Source: Akanthomyces muscarius
Lineage: Eukaryota; Ascomycota; Sordariomycetes; Hypocreales; Cordycipitaceae
Reading direction: 5' to 3'
DNA length: 64,000 nucleotides
Assembly (NCBI RefSeq): GCF_028009165.1
Contig: NC_079244.1
Span: 2,728,001 to 2,792,000, forward strand
Part shown: positions 22,582 to 35,900 of the stretch, piece after piece
Layout of the letters: the number at the start of each line of letters is the position of its first letter
How positions within the stretch are numbered: the first letter of the stretch is position 1
Made by a program: the position numbers and the translations under genes
The notes under the pieces: generated by a model
The model's database searches: none
What the model was told of the DNA's origin: nothing
What the model saw: the letters and a program-made list of their open reading frames with translations, nothing else

Positions 22582-25500
22582 GACCGGGAGAGCGTGGGCG
22601 GCGGCGGTGCGTGTCCGCTGCACGCGGGGGGGTTGTTGAAATTGACTTAATTTGTCGTGGATTCGAAATGGCTCGGGTTGGCGCTGTAGGGGACGGTCGG
22701 AGAGACGTGAAAAAAATCGATCTGGCGGCGGTGTCGGCCAGATGGTTGGGCGAGACACAGGGGTCCGATATTAGTGAGGGGAGTGTGTAGGGCAGTCCGG
22801 TGTCGATGTGCCGGCAGCGAGATGGGATGCGGCAAACTAAGTTGTTTTCGATGAGGATGTAGATATCGACGGAAGCATCCTCACACCGGCGACAGCGCAA
22901 GACTTTGCAAGTTGGCGTATCGGCCGTGTCTGGAAAAGCGCAGGAGGAGAGTCAGGGGCGGGTGTCGTGGAAGAGTTCGTCTGTAGCAAAATTGGCAAGG
23001 CCAGCCAGGTTTGAACAAGCGTAGCCAGGCAAGGCAGCCAAGGACCAGGATCCGGGTGTGCACAAGCGACTGTACCGGGCCCACCGGAATGTACCAGGTC
23101 GCCTCTGGGACAAAGGAGGAGTTGCAGCGTGGTTGGCGAGGTCGAGGCGGGATCGTGGTTGACGCCGTCGATTGTGTTGGGTGGGAGAAGTGACGAGAAG
23201 GAGAATCGGCGAACAGAGAGAGGCCTTCGGAGGGCCCGTTGCAGCGCAGAAGCGAGGGTGGCAGTGGGATTTGCTGGGCGGCGCACTACTACAAGGCAGT
23301 GCTGGCGCAAGCTGCAGGGCGGTGGGCAGCCAGACTTGTGGTTGCCAGCCACTGTAGCGCGTGGTGCTGGCAGGTCCAGCACTTGGGCGCATGGGGAGCG
23401 TAGGGTGCCTGGAGAAGGCCCTGTAGAGGCGCTAGAAAGTCTGCGTGCTAACGCTGCCGATTCCTGAGGGCTCCCCGGGCACAGGCCCTTTGCAGACGGG
23501 CGTGGCGGACGATGCGAATTTTTAGCAGACACACTGAGCGTGGCGCTCTAGGTGCTGCAGGCTACAGTTAAAGAGCGGGTCGGCAGGAAGAGCTGGGCAA
23601 AGTTGGGAGGGAGATACTTGAGACACAAGTACCGGGCTGATTACTGCAGCAGACCGAACGGCCGCAGAGGGTGCGCACTATTAACACTGTACGCGTCCGC
23701 TGCTTTTCCATGTGACAGTACGGTGCAAACCACAGTGCTCACGCAGCGGATCCTTCCCCACCTGCCCTGGTCCAGCCAATTGTGAGCCAGTGAGCATGAC
23801 TCTGGCACATGACGGCCTCCACATGCTGAAGACGGCCCTCACGGTCCACGCCCGACGAGGCGGTCCGGAGACTTTACTCTCAAGTCACTCTCCCGCACCC
23901 CGCTTTCCCAGCCCAGCCAGTCTCGTCATGGCGCATCCGCCTGGCTTCTTTTTTCTTTAATTGTTGGGGATGGTTCCTGATGGAAGAAGTTCCCAAGACT
24001 TCCAGGCACATCGGTTGCGTCGGATTTCTTTGTCACGAGCCAACCCGAAGTATGCTTGCGCAAGCTTCCCCCCTCCTCTCCCCTCTTGTGCATGAAGACA
24101 GCCTGTCCTTTTAGACATTCAGATGCCTCCGAGGTTCATTCAATAATGACTCTTGAGCCTCGTGTCGCAGGACGCGTCTTTCTCAACGGATTTTGAGCCT
24201 CTGTGACTGGCTGGGCGCATACGTCTAGGCGGGCCACTGTGCAGTGGGCAAGGTACATGTGAGTTTTGCTGGTTTTCTGCAGGCTACCAGCAATAATTAA
24301 GCTACTGCTAGCGGTCGATGGGTGCTACCTAGATTGCTGGAGACTGCTGTGCTATCTGAATAGGTACCTCTCCGCCTTGGTTCTCCTTGGTATGGCAACA
24401 TCGCTCTACGGCACATCCTGCATGGCATGATAAAAATGAAAACTACTTATCCGTATACGTCTTTTTCTTCCGATACTCGGCGGTAGGGAGTTGGGAGGCT
24501 GGGACACACACCAATTGAGCTCGCTACAGCGTAAATACCCAGCCAATCGTCCGCTTCTTTCGCAATCTGGGTATGAACCCTGTGCGCTCGCCTACCTAGT
24601 GCATGCACCAAGCTGAACCAAGGCGTCTGGTCTGGTCCCCTGCCTCTTCTCCAAGCATCGTCACATATTTTACCTATTTATGACAAGAGGCACGACAGGC
24701 ATGGATACAACGCACAGAACCAGCCGGCGCCAAAAAACACGCCAATCTTTCGAGTCCAGGCCGTAACCAATGACAGGACCCCTAATCAGTCTCCATTTCA
24801 TACCGCCATACACCTAACCCATGTGGTCCCATCATCCCCTACATCACCATGGATGGAACTCCATAAACTACCATTTAGCGGCTCCATGCAGACAAGGTGA
24901 CAAGACTTTGCAACCCGCCAGCCATCCTTGGTGCGGGCGTTCGAGGCTTCCCGGCACACAGAATGCAGACAATTGATATTTCCCTCACACCTCCTTGACG
25001 CCGCCCCGGTCCACAGAGCTAGAGGCGGCGGCTTGATGTCCATTCGATAGTGTCCTGCCTCATGCACAAACGAGACGGATAGATAAGCTTGCATATCCGC
25101 AAACGGATCCCTCGTCTCATAGTCGACTTGGCTCTTGTTGCCAAACCAGCCTCGTTGATAATGCTCCAGCTTCTGAGAAAAAAGGATGCAAACTCTGCAT
25201 CCTTCAGCGTGGCTATGCGCATGGCGCTTTGCCCCTTGCACCTCTTTGTCGGCCCGTCTTCCGCAGACATGCCAGCACGGTACTATTTGTGTAAAGTGCT
25301 GCATCCTCGAGTGCATACTTCATCGGCAATGCAACAAGGCCCGTCCTCGCGAATAGCCGTGATCAATTGGCGCGTTCGGGCTTTCAATTGATCCATACAA
25401 CGATATGTATGGATTGGCACCTCTCCGTGTTATTTTCGTCCACCCACGTCGGCTGTCATCGTCTCAATCAACATCATCGCTTTGCGCCTCGAAGCTTCTT

Positions 25501-25980
25501 TGTAGGAATGAGCATTGGTCGTATTAGCATCATTAAATCTTATCAAGGCAAGACTCAACGTCAAAGTAAACCGATACACTATTGCAAGTCAATTCGTCAT
25601 GACGACAAGCCCAATCGATGCAGTTACAATTCAACAACTTCTGGTGTCGTAAGGCAATTGTGAGAAAATAATTTTGCTCATCTACATAAAAAAAAACGGC
25701 CAGGGAAAATCGCATGCCATGCCTACCAATGTTGATCGTTCAAGCATCGCAATAGAGAAAAAAACCCGCCGGTAGATGAACAATGCAACGTCTCTATATC
25801 ATGATATCGCCAAAGAAACAAAAATGCAAATGAATATGCTGAAGCCTACATCTCGCTTAGGCCATTTCGAATCAATGATGAGAAATATATAATGGCAACA
25901 TCCACCTCTCTCCTACACTCTGTTCACAGACCTTATATATGTACACACAAATGATGTTTGAACTTTCTTTGCCAAATGCC
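22582..25980. other. Gene-free stretch, 3.4 kb
   Basis: The part next to 22582 is probably the 5' leader and promoter of the MGA2 homologue. The part near 25900 is the 3' flank of the Na+/H+ antiporter gene. Frames such as the minus-strand one at 24798-25316 show no motif and look random. I see no RNA gene. Confidence 0.5.
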
Positions 25981-27885
25981 TCAAGAGGAAGAGGAAGCAG
26001 CGGCTTCGTCTGGGAAGCGAATCTCGCGCCTCGTGGAGGGCTTGGGCTCGGTGACGGCATCCTGCAGCAGATTGGGCGATGATCCAGACTCGATGTCCCT
26101 TGGGCGCTCGCGCACAGAGTGCGGCCGACTGGCCGAGTGAGCGCGGCTGACCGATTGGATTCTCGACGTGCTGCCCGTCAAGCCACTGTTGCGGCCAGGT
26201 CTGCTGCCATTGTCCTCCTTGATGAGGCGACCGATTCCAGGCAAGGCTGCTATTCCGTTGGGAGAGGAGTCGCTCACATCGCCACTCAGAGCGCGGCTGA
26301 GCGTGCGGGGAGCCAGGTAGCCGAGCTTTCCAAGCGGGATCGACAGGCCGTGAACGACGACGCTGACTACGACCATGAACCAGACCACAACAGTGACGGT
26401 ATCTCGGAGGTGCTTGACATCTTCTCGCGGAACACCGTTGTCATCGCTCAGGTGTCTGTCGATGAACTCGGTGGCGATGTAGAGGTAGAAAATGGCCGAC
26501 ACGCCAACGGGGCCAAAGAAACCCACAAAGATGGCATTCTGGTGGCTGTCAATCTGGTGGATCCAGTGATGCATGCCGTAGATCCAGGGAAGACGGCGAA
26601 GCAACAGAATGAGAAGGCCGAGCGGGATCACGCGAGAGAGCGAGGTGAATTCATTGTGGGCAATGAGATCCCAGGGAATGACGGCACCATACCACAAGAA
26701 TATGGTCACGTTGAGCAGCATATCGACGGTGGGCTGGAGCGAATCGTCCTTGGTCTCCACTCGGAACCAATCGTCCCAGGTAAACGCATTGCCTGCGACG
26801 AAGCAGGCCAGGACGTCGTCCGTTCCAATGAGACCGCAGGTGCCGAGAACAAAGAGGCCGAGGGATATGGCAAAGACGAGGAAACTCTCGCGATCGACCC
26901 AGCCGCGGTCCTCTGCCCAGTGGAGCAGATACTGGGCGAGCAATCCCACGACGGCGCCGTACGCGATGCTCATCAGGATGACATAGGCCCACGTCAGCGC
27001 GAACCAGAGGCCAAAGGCCTGGCCCGCGCCGCCGTCGGCAGGGTCCGCGCCGGCGCCAATGTACTTGATCAGGTAGAGCGCAAAGAACAGCCACGGGTAG
27101 CCGAGCCCGTCGTTGGTGCCCGACTCGGCGACGATGAGGTCCTGCAGCTCCTTGGGGATGTTCTTGTCGGCAAACTTGCCCTTGACGATGACGGCGGACA
27201 GGACGGGGTCGGTGGGCGTGACGCAGGCGCCGACGGCGAGGGCGTGGAGAAAGCTTGGCGTGCCCAGCAGGCCCCAGACGAGCAGGCTGGTCGCGATCCA
27301 CATCATGGCCATGCCTGGGCCGACGAGGAGGAGGACCGACTTGGCCTCGAGCCACATGTACTTGCTGCGGAGCTGGACGCCGGCGAGGACCAGCTGGACG
27401 GCGAGGACCAGCCGGGAAAAGTCGAGGGTGATGGCGTCAATGTTGGCCTCGCACTGCGTCTCGGAGAGGTTGTTCTGCGGGCAGCCGGCGTACTCACGGG
27501 GGCGAATGAAATGCGCACCCTGGGGACCAAAGGCGACGCCTACAAGCATGGCAATCACTATGTTATCATACTGTCAGTTTACGGTCTTGTCTCTTTTTTT
27601 CCCGCTTCTTTTTTCCCCTTTGTTTGCCTTGGTGGTGCCTCGGGTCCGTCCTGCTTGGCGATCGGGCTCGGCAGTGGAGTTGACGCGGGCTTGCCAAGAG
27701 AAAAAAAAAGTGACGACAAGAACACTGAGATCCGACTTACGGGCTTCCGAGAGATAAAAGTGCTCCTTGAGCAGGTACGAGACCAATCCAAAGAGCGAGA
27801 TGAAGCCGCCGAGCAGCGCCGTGACAACATTAAAGTTGGTCGAGGCAATGGGCGCCGCCCAAATGGGGAAAATATTTCTCGCCAT
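25981..27885 (-). CDS. nha1: Plasma-membrane Na+(K+)/H+ antiporter, Nha1/Sod2 type
   Basis: Exon 1 is 27885-27741 and exon 2 is 27557-25981, separated by a 183-nt intron, giving about 573 aa. The N-terminus (ARNIFPIWAAPIASTNFNVV) leads into the first membrane helix. The CPA1 hallmarks are present: GVAFGP, VTPTDPVLSAVIVKGKFA and the membrane Asn-Asp pair in AESGTNDGLGYPW, the expected cation-binding site. About 12 membrane spans are followed by a short Ser/Arg-rich cytoplasmic tail. Family members exchange internal Na+, K+ or Li+ for H+ at the plasma membrane and set salt tolerance and pH. The tail is much shorter than in S. cerevisiae Nha1 and closer in size to Sod2. A long open frame on the opposite strand is a codon-bias shadow. 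Confidence 0.93.
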
Positions 27886-29516
27886 GGTTTTGCGCAGTCG
27901 CCAGCGTTTGGTGCGACGAAATGCTTTCCGAGTTCCTTGTTGCTCCTGCTCTGGCAAAAGAGATGTGCTGCAGCAGGTTAAAGGGAAAATTGTCCAATTT
28001 TTATTCTTCAATAAATGAAAAGGTAGAAGAAGCGCCTCCTCAATGACGGGTTCAAGCCGCCCACGAGCTACTGTTAGCAGCGCTGAGCAGGAACAACAAG
28101 GACAAAGACGGGAATCGACGGAATCTGGCTAATCATGTCGCGGTGCCGAGCGCCCAGCATAGGTGCAATCTTGGGTTGAGGAAGAGTCGAGGACCAGAGA
28201 AGCGAGCTGAGAAATCCAACCGTAGAGTGCCAACGGTGAGAGAAGATGGTGAGTTCTTGCTTTTGCGTTTTGAACGGGGTGTTTTTTTGCGCGTGTAGCA
28301 GGCAAGATGCGGGGAGAAAACGTAGGTAGAGAGAGCCTCCGTGGTGGCTACCGTGGTGGCTACCGTGGTGGCTAGCGAGGTCAGCGATGGTGTTTCTCAG
28401 CCGTGGTGGGCCAAGCCGCAACAGCAGCGAGCGAGCAAGGGTGAAAACTTGAACCAGCCCGGCTCGTCGCCGTCATGTGTTTCGCGACAAGCTAACCAAT
28501 TGCACGCCAGCTAATGAATAGATTGCCTTTGCCCGTAGGCTCTCCGTCTCCAGTTTGTCCGGCACCGTTCCTTGGTCGGGACGGTGCTAGTAAAGTGAAA
28601 CCGACGTAATCAACTCGCAGAAGCCGACTATTTCCACCGACAAGGGCTTATTACTTAGCGCGAGACATGCAGCTTAGCACAAGGTCTCTGGCAAATTGTT
28701 TCTTTCCTCTTGGTTCTTCACAGAAGAATGATGATTTGCTCCTGATGGCCACCCGAATCCTGTACCTATACTGTCTTTCTCTCTCCCGGCGTCCAATTTG
28801 AGGCGGAGACGTTGTTGTGGCATCGCCTGGCTGCCCGGAGATGCCTAGGTAGGTATATCTAGCGATGCCAGCACACATACCATCATGGCACTACTGCACC
28901 TGCGATGGCACTAATGCGACTGTACTAGTAATCATGTTGCGCCCGCTTTCACAACATGTCACCAGCCCATTGTTTGCCCAAACCCAGTCCTTCTCCTCTC
29001 CTTTGCCTTTTCAAGATCCAGTGTGTTGTAAAAGACGGGCAGAGGGCACGTAGAGAGCATAACTCAGGGCAAGCAAGAGTTCTCGCACTGACTCTCCGAA
29101 GCATCTGTTGCTGCAAATAACAGACCAGCAACAGCGACAGAAATGGTGAAAGAAAATAGGACTCCAGAGCCTAATCCTGTCAACACCATGCCAAGAGACC
29201 ATTCATAACATGGGTGGTTAGGGGGCCTTGTCATCCTCCATACTAAGAAATGCGACACCTCTTCTACTGCAGTTGGTGCAGGCATATATTCTCCTTGGCG
29301 CTCACAAGCATTTCTCATGGGACAAGCTTCCTCATCAAAACCATTTGGTTGACGAAAATAAAATACTGAAATATCAATAAATAGATTTTGCTTTCCCTCC
29401 AGACACCGTACTTGCGTGTACCTTTGTGCTTCATGCAAAAACCCTCCACCCATGGCCTTCCGTTGGCATCCTGTCCCTCTCCCTCTCCCCCTTCCTTCTT
29501 TTGCCTGGAACTCTCT
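27886..29516. other. Intergenic region between the antiporter and RNase H1 genes
   Basis: 1.6 kb holding the antiporter promoter/leader and the RNase H1 3' flank. It includes a three-copy 12-nt tandem repeat (28341-28376). A small minus-strand frame over that repeat (28074-28421) is not supported as a gene. Confidence 0.5.
28341..28376. repeat. 12-nt tandem repeat, three copies
   Basis: Three adjacent copies of GTGGTGGCTACC, the third ending in AGC, about 460 nt upstream of the antiporter start codon. Confidence 0.9.
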
Positions 29517-30618
29517 TCACATCTTGGCTCCCCGTACGGCCAGGGCATCCGCCGCCTGATTCCCTCTGTCCGATGAATGGCCCTTGACCCATTCAAACTG
29601 CGTCGCGCCGCCCGCCTTGCCACGTTCTTCCATCTTGGCCAGCACCGACCGGATAATGTCCTGGTTCTTGACCGGCTCGCCCGTCGCCGTCACCCAGCCC
29701 TTCTTCTTCCAGCTCGTCGCCCACTGCGTCACACACTTGATCGAGTACTGGCTGTCGCTGATAATCTTGACCGTCGTGCCCGTCGGGCACACCTGCAGCG
29801 CCCGCAGCATCGCCATCAGCTCCGCCCGCTGGTTTGTCTGCGGGTCGCCCTCGAGTCGCTCCGAAATGTTGCGCGCGTCGCCGACCCCGAAGAAGACGCC
29901 CACGCCGGCTCGCGCGCCGGCTTTACCGTTGGCCAGGCTGCTGCCATCTGTGTATACTCGGATGACATCTTCCTGCATCTGAGGTAATGCGAGCGGTGGT
30001 GGCACCCTTGTCGCTGTTTTGGTGGGCTTCTTCACCAGTGTCGGCATGTCGATTGTCGTGCCACTGGCTGTCGTGGCTGTTGGCCTTTCGCCAAGCGCCA
30101 TGACGGCTTCCATGCTTCCATGTTCTCGGATATAGTCGACGGCTTCGGCGCGGCTGCTGAACCGCTTATACTTTGGTCCTTTGACGCCCTTGATAGCTTC
30201 TGCCGCATCGTCCCAGTGGTTGTAGATGCCCGTCGGGTTGCCCACAGCCACTGCGTAAAACCTGGCCGGCCCTTCTGCCGTGGCCGCAACCTTTTTGCCA
30301 GCCACAAACGCTTCGGCGTCTGACCTTGAAATAAATGACCGAACTGTAAGACACCAATGATAACCGTGTTAGTTCCTGCCAACGACAAGCTCAAGCAGCA
30401 ACACATGTAAAAGGCCCCCACTTACACAGCGCTCCTTTGAATCCTGCCGTCTGCTGCGCGCATTCGGCATAGGTCGTGTAGACGCCCGGTCTGAAGCCGA
30501 CCTGCACGGCGTAGAATTTCGGTACATTGTCCGTCTTTCTCTTCTTTGATGCGCTCGGCGAGGCCGCAGAGGGAGCCGTCACGGCCGAAGACGGCGCTGC
30601 TCGCTTTCTATTCATCAT
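29517..30618 (-). CDS. rnh1: Ribonuclease H1 with two hybrid-binding domains
   Basis: Exons 30618-30426 and 30343-29517 give 339 aa. Two N-terminal RNA/DNA-hybrid-binding (viroplasmin-like) modules are seen: KFYAVQVGFRPGVYTTYAEC near residue 35, completed across the intron by FRSFISRSDAEAF, and FYAVAVGNPTGIYNHWDDA near residue 90. The RNase H fold follows from about residue 180 with the catalytic acids in YTDGSS, NQRAELMAM, IISDSQYSI and GNQAADALA, plus the His of VKGHSS. The enzyme cuts RNA in RNA/DNA hybrids, removing R-loops and primers in the nucleus and, in many eukaryotes, mitochondria. A KKRK nuclear-type signal precedes the first module. The frame stays open upstream to an ATG at 30822, adding 68 residues rich in Arg and lacking Asp and Glu, which could be a mitochondrial presequence. 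Confidence 0.95.
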
Positions 30619-31597
30619 GGACGGTGGGAAGGCAAAGTGCGAGGGGTATGGGAGGATCGCAGGTGTGGTGCCAATGGCTCGTTGTATGGATGTCGAAATG
30701 GGAGAAGAGAGGGAAGAGATGCGTAAATATCTCGGCAGCGCGAGTCGGCGTCCTGGGCAGGCCAGCGGTCGTAAAACGTGTCGTGATGGGCGGTAGGAGC
30801 GACAAAGGGAGGAGGTTTGCATTGATTGCTGGATGTGAAGCCAACGCCTGAAGGAGTGATGCTGATACCCGGGGAAATGACAAATGGCTATGCGGCCTCC
30901 ATGATTCTTGAAACAATAATGGGCAAGCGATCGTATTTTTTCCCGTGGTGTAGCGGCTCAGTCGTCTGAGGCGCACGACGGCTCAAAAGGAAGAAATTGT
31001 TCAATCCCAAAGTCAACTGTTTGGGTGGGGTGTTGGACCTTTGGAAACGCGGAAGCTTGGTATGGACCTGCCTGGGCTAATAATAAAGTGGCGGTAGCCC
31101 GTGGCGCCCCGCGCTACAGCCTACAGCACTTGTCCTACTTGCCAACACCGGATCAACATTCCGCCCAATTATTGTTAGCAACTTGAGCTCGGCATTTTGA
31201 AAAGGAGGAAAAAGAGGCATGTCTGAGCACAGCCAGAGTTCACAAGTATGCCGGCTGCGTTGATATGAGATGGTGTTTTTCATTATGATTTACAGTGTTC
31301 GTAGCTCCAGCAATCCTCAATTTTCGCTCCAAGAAATTGTCACTTCCCAGCGCCAGTCGTATGCACATCGCGCGGCGTCACATCCGTGCCGCTCCAGTGA
31401 CGGCCTTCCCAGATACTCGTAGCACTCCGTGACCCAGCAGGGGCGAGACTTTTCCGAAGCTGTAATATGTAAAAGATGGGGTATATATGTGTTTTTGCAG
31501 CAGTAAGCGTAGCAATAGCATAGTGTGCAGTAAGCATAGCTGCAATGTCCTTCAAGCAGAGCCAACGAGTCTGATATTGACCCAGGAGGCGGTAATC
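30619..31597. other. Intergenic region upstream of RNase H1
   Basis: It contains the possible alternative N-terminal coding segment of RNase H1 (30619-30822), then promoter sequence and the 3' flank of TAD3. A stem-loop with tRNA-like boxes occurs near 30941-31010 but does not fold as a tRNA. Confidence 0.5.
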
Positions 31598-32930
31598 CTA
31601 AACATGAGTGGTCGGGTCCAAAGTCACCAGGTCAAAATTAGCATCTTGCTCCAGCTCCCAGGCCAGCAAGCTCCAATTGAGCTCTCGCCTCCAGAAGAGA
31701 CCCAACCCTCTTCCGCCTCCGTCAGGACGATCGTCTGAACTCAAGCCGCCAGTTCGTGGCATGTGGTTGCAGAATACCACCTTGCCCATTCTGGCGTGAA
31801 GGATAGCCATTGAACATGCCACGCAAGGCTCATGCGTCATGTACAGCTCCAGCCCATGGCACAAATAACCATCCTTGTTCGGGTGTTCCTGTAGGAAGCA
31901 CTCCTTCTCGGCATCGAGAATTGGTCCGTCATGGAAGGCGTCAAACTCGAGTATAGGCAGGTCTAGAGTCAGGCCCATTGCTTTCCTTTCATGACGAACA
32001 AGCTTCTGCGCGACCATGCTGATAACACGGAGGACACAGTGAGCCATGGGGTTGCCGACGTCTCCCAGCAGGGGATCCTGGCGCCAGCGCGCATCACCTG
32101 CCACGGCAACAAGTTGGGCGCCATTCTCATCTCTCTGCACAACGACTGCTCCGATGGCTTCTCCCATCCCATGGCCGCTGGCTTCGTCTGCCACACGTTG
32201 AGCCAACGTCATCCACATGGTCGCATCATCCTTGACTTCGTCAGTACCTCTGGCCACCATGCTAGGGTGCGGTCCCAAGGGGTTATTCTTGCGATACACC
32301 GTTGGCCAGAACTGCGATGACCACATGGCAGCTTGGATCTGCGAAGTCGGGGCCAGGAGTGGCACTGGGACCTTGGCAATCCAGATCTCCTGGTCGATGA
32401 GGCCCTCGGTAGAGGATAGTGTTTCCCTCAGCTCCTCCTCCTCTTCGACATCCGAGACTTCGCAGCACATGACGTAAAGCCACATTGATTTTGCTGTGTG
32501 TATCTGCCGGCCCTCTGGGGTTTCGTTCATGAACTGCGTCTTTAGATGGGCCGGCAAATCCGCAGGCTTCGCGCATCCTCGGAGATGGGGTAGGGGATTA
32601 GCGCTACCACCGGGTCGCATGAGACGCAGTGCACTGATACCGTTGTTAACTTTTAAACACGCGGAACTGGGTTCAACTGGGAACAACTCACGCAAGGACC
32701 TCGCTAGCAGTCTTTGTTGGGATTCGCGTGATATACGCCTGGACAATTGTGTGGTCTTGTCGCACTTCTTGTGTGGTCTTGAGAGGAATGAGAACGCCGC
32801 TCTTTGTTTGCAGTGATTTGATATCATCAATCAAGGGGTTCGGCAGCACGCCGGCGGTGAACTGGGATGCCGGCACAGCGGCCACTGAGGCATTGTGCTC
32901 GAGATCTCGATCCATTCCGTCCCCGTTCAT
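31598..32930 (-). CDS. tad3: tRNA-specific adenosine-34 deaminase, non-catalytic subunit TAD3
   Basis: Exons 32930-32692 and 32633-31598 (58-nt intron) give 424 aa. The C-terminal half is a cytidine-deaminase-like zinc domain: NPMAHCVLRVISMVAQ supplies the zinc His but has Val where the catalytic Glu would be, and THEPCVACSMAILHARM supplies the two Cys. Loss of that Glu is the hallmark of TAD3/ADAT3, which pairs with catalytic TAD2 to convert wobble A34 to inosine in several tRNAs. The ending around RELNWSLLAWELE matches the family. The N-terminal half is divergent, as usual, and aids tRNA binding. It lies in tandem with RNase H1. Confidence 0.92.
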
Positions 32931-35900
32931 GTTGAAGGTCGTTTATGACGGTTAGTTAGTCTCACAAGGTATTTAGAGTCACCGCTGCAATAGCCCAGGA
33001 AAACTTTGAATTCTCGACGGCGATGCAGCTGATGATTGGTGCCTTTGATTGAGCAAGTATCGTCAAGCTCGGATGCTCTCTTTCTGCGGAAGCGGTTCGA
33101 TGGATGCTGTTGTTGATGGGGCTTTGTACTCCTTTCCGTTGCAGAGTTTAGGTGCGTCTGCTGCAGCTGCGGCTGCGGCATATGGGAAAACAGCAGTGTA
33201 ACTGGAAGGAGTGCTCCCGATGGAGCCTGTCGCTCTGCTGTGCTCCTCAGTCCGCTGTCCGGCCGACAAGTAATAGACTCCTGGCTTCGCGACCGATTTC
33301 CGAATGCTGGGTGGAGAGAGGCGAACGCGGTGATGCAGGAGGGACAATTGGTGGGTGTTTGCGCCTGTAACAGAGACGGTCTGTTGTGCTACAAACAGAG
33401 AATTTTCGTAGGCGGGCGCCCGACAGCAACGCAGGAGGGAACAGTAGTACCACAGCCTGGGTTATCGCACCAGAATGGTGTATCCTCTTTGTCCTGGTGT
33501 CTGATGGATGACGACAAGCCGGTGATACTTCGTTTTGATCTTCTTCACAACCACAGTTTCGATGTTTTTGAAGAATTTTTGTGGAGCTTGCGGTAACCCA
33601 CGATGCTTTGCCCTTCAAGAGGCTTGCTGCTGATTTCTAACCGCTTCAATAGAAGCAACCGCCAAGACAGCTCGTCACTTGCGAAACAGTATCCTGCCCA
33701 GTATCGCTGTATTTACGTGGTTGAATTTTTCAATAGCTAAAGAGCTATTGAGCCATCATCTAGGTTTGTCTAGAGACTGCGAGCCGTACCCACGCAACCT
33801 ACCCTATATGAAACGACGATATTTTTGCAGAGCATTTGAACCTCCTTCTTGTAAGGATTCGGACGATGGAGAGAGTACCATTTAGGACGTGTGTTGGATT
33901 TTGAAGTATATGCCAAGGATCTAATAAGTATTGTGCTGTTGTCCTGGCCTGTTGTGAAAATTTTGACAACCGTACGTTCGTCTTGTCTGCGGGGGCAGCA
34001 CATCGCTCACACCGGGAATTCGTCCAGGCCAAGAATACGAGAGAGAAAAAGATAAAGCGAGAAAGATTGACAAAGCAAACAAGACTATAGCAATACGATA
34101 AGATGTCCCCGAGAGAATGACATACTCAGTTTAGTGTCCGAGCAGTGCGTCACTCTAGCCCTCGTTTTCGTCTGAAGGGCCGACAAGATAGCAAGCACTG
34201 CTACACAGCCGTGCGGGATCAATTCTTGCTCAAGGATCCCCTTTGTTTACGACAGTTGTTTTGCTGCGCTGCGCTTTCTGCCACGAGTTACACGGACTAT
34301 CCGTTCATGATGGGCCTTAAAGACGTAGGCTGGCGATGTTTCGTACTCGCAAGACACGACAGGGACAGCCCGGCACATAATTTAAGCATAGACTCTTGTC
34401 TTACATTTGAGTGCATCAGCGATTCGCACGGGCGGGAGCTACCACCGACGCCGGACGGCAAATCTGTGATGTTTTGTTGAGACACAAGGAATGATGAGTG
34501 TTTCAGTCAAAAGGGGCCAAGATTTGCTGAGATCTAGAAACGACTCCAGCTGAGCAGGCACGCTGGACTGTAGTTTATTTTCAGGGAGCACATATGTACT
34601 CCTGTACAAGCTAATAATTACACGAGTCTACTGGCAGGTGGGGAGTGTTAGCAACGTGGCTCTGACGGAAGGATAGATGCGCCCGCGAAGTACTGGTAGT
34701 CTCTCAGGCAAGGCTGCGGAGAACTGAGATGTGTTGGATGGTACGTAGCAGCAAATGTTACAAAGATGCGGCGTTTGAAAATGACTGGATGAGTGAGTTC
34801 CCCAACTTCCCTTTGTAGCTTGTCGACGCGACATGATGGCTCCACTGATAAGGCACTCGAGCTGCAGGGCATGGGGAGGCTGATGGAGCAAGCAGTTGGG
34901 GTCGTTATCTCTGAGCAATAAAGTGCCAGGGCGCCATGCCCTGGATTGGGACAGACCCTTTCTTCTCCATGGTCGGAGCATGCGGAGTATCAGAAGCAGA
35001 CAGGCGCCTCACGCAACTGCAGTCGCTCGCATTACTGGTACAGATGCTACAGATGCTGCAGCCAACCAGCCGGCCTTTGCGGAACACACTTTCCCGTCGA
35101 CCTGTCTCTGGCCAAGGCTGTGAGGGGGCTGTTGGAGAAGGGCGCGCCAGTGGAGAGGCACAAAAGTTAATGGCCCGATTTGAGGCGCGATGGCGCCGCC
35201 AGTGACGGCTCGACAGCTTCGTCGAGTCCGCTATCGGCATGCCACTAACAGCGAGGCGAGCCTTGCCAGCCAACATCTGCTGCGAGTGCGGTGCAGGTAA
35301 CCATGCTTTTCCATTGTTTCTCCAAACCGGCAGCAGTGACATTGCGCGGGATTTCCAAGCGCGGGGAAAGCAGTTGCTCAAAGGGGACTGCTTGAGGAGA
35401 TGCTTGGCAGCCTGTCAAGGGCTCAAATGCCTGGTGACCAAGGAAGCAGAAAAGAGATCAGACAAAGGAATTCCCCAGGAGAGTAATAATGGGCGTGTTT
35501 CAACACTCGAGCATGTAGCTTACGAGCCCGAGTGCCAGGTCCAGTAATACTCCGACCATCCAAAGTCGTGGAGTGCATGTACATTGGCATGTACTATTGA
35601 CATGTACTAGTGGCAGGTAGTAATACATCTCCAACATGCTGATGGTGGGTGTGATGACGGCGTGAATGCCGTTTCGCGCCCATTCTCCAGGCAGCCTCGT
35701 AACAAACTCGCCGTTTCGGGCGCCAGTCTGACAGGCTTGCACAAGAAGACGGGAAACGGGATTGAGTCGCGTTGGGGTCTTGCGCTCGCGCACGGGGTGA
35801 TCTCGTCCTCTCCCAAGCCAGGCAGAGTTTACAATACAGGATTTGCAAGCATCAGATGAAGCACGCTGCGGCACGATCTGACAATCCTCTAGCTGCTGAA

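Noticed and set aside
26119..27981. A 620-codon plus-strand open frame opposite the Na+/H+ antiporter
   Set aside because: Its composition (Asp/Glu/Gly/Arg-rich without motifs) is the mirror of a membrane protein with strong codon bias, and it crosses the antiporter intron.
28074..28421. A small minus-strand frame with HHGSHHGSHHG
   Set aside because: The repeat in the translation just reflects the 12-nt DNA repeat, and no other protein feature is present.
30941..31010. tRNA-like A and B boxes (TAGCGGCTCAGTCG, then GTTCAATCC)
   Set aside because: The acceptor and T-arm stems do not pair and the central stem-loop has a 9-nt loop, so no cloverleaf forms.
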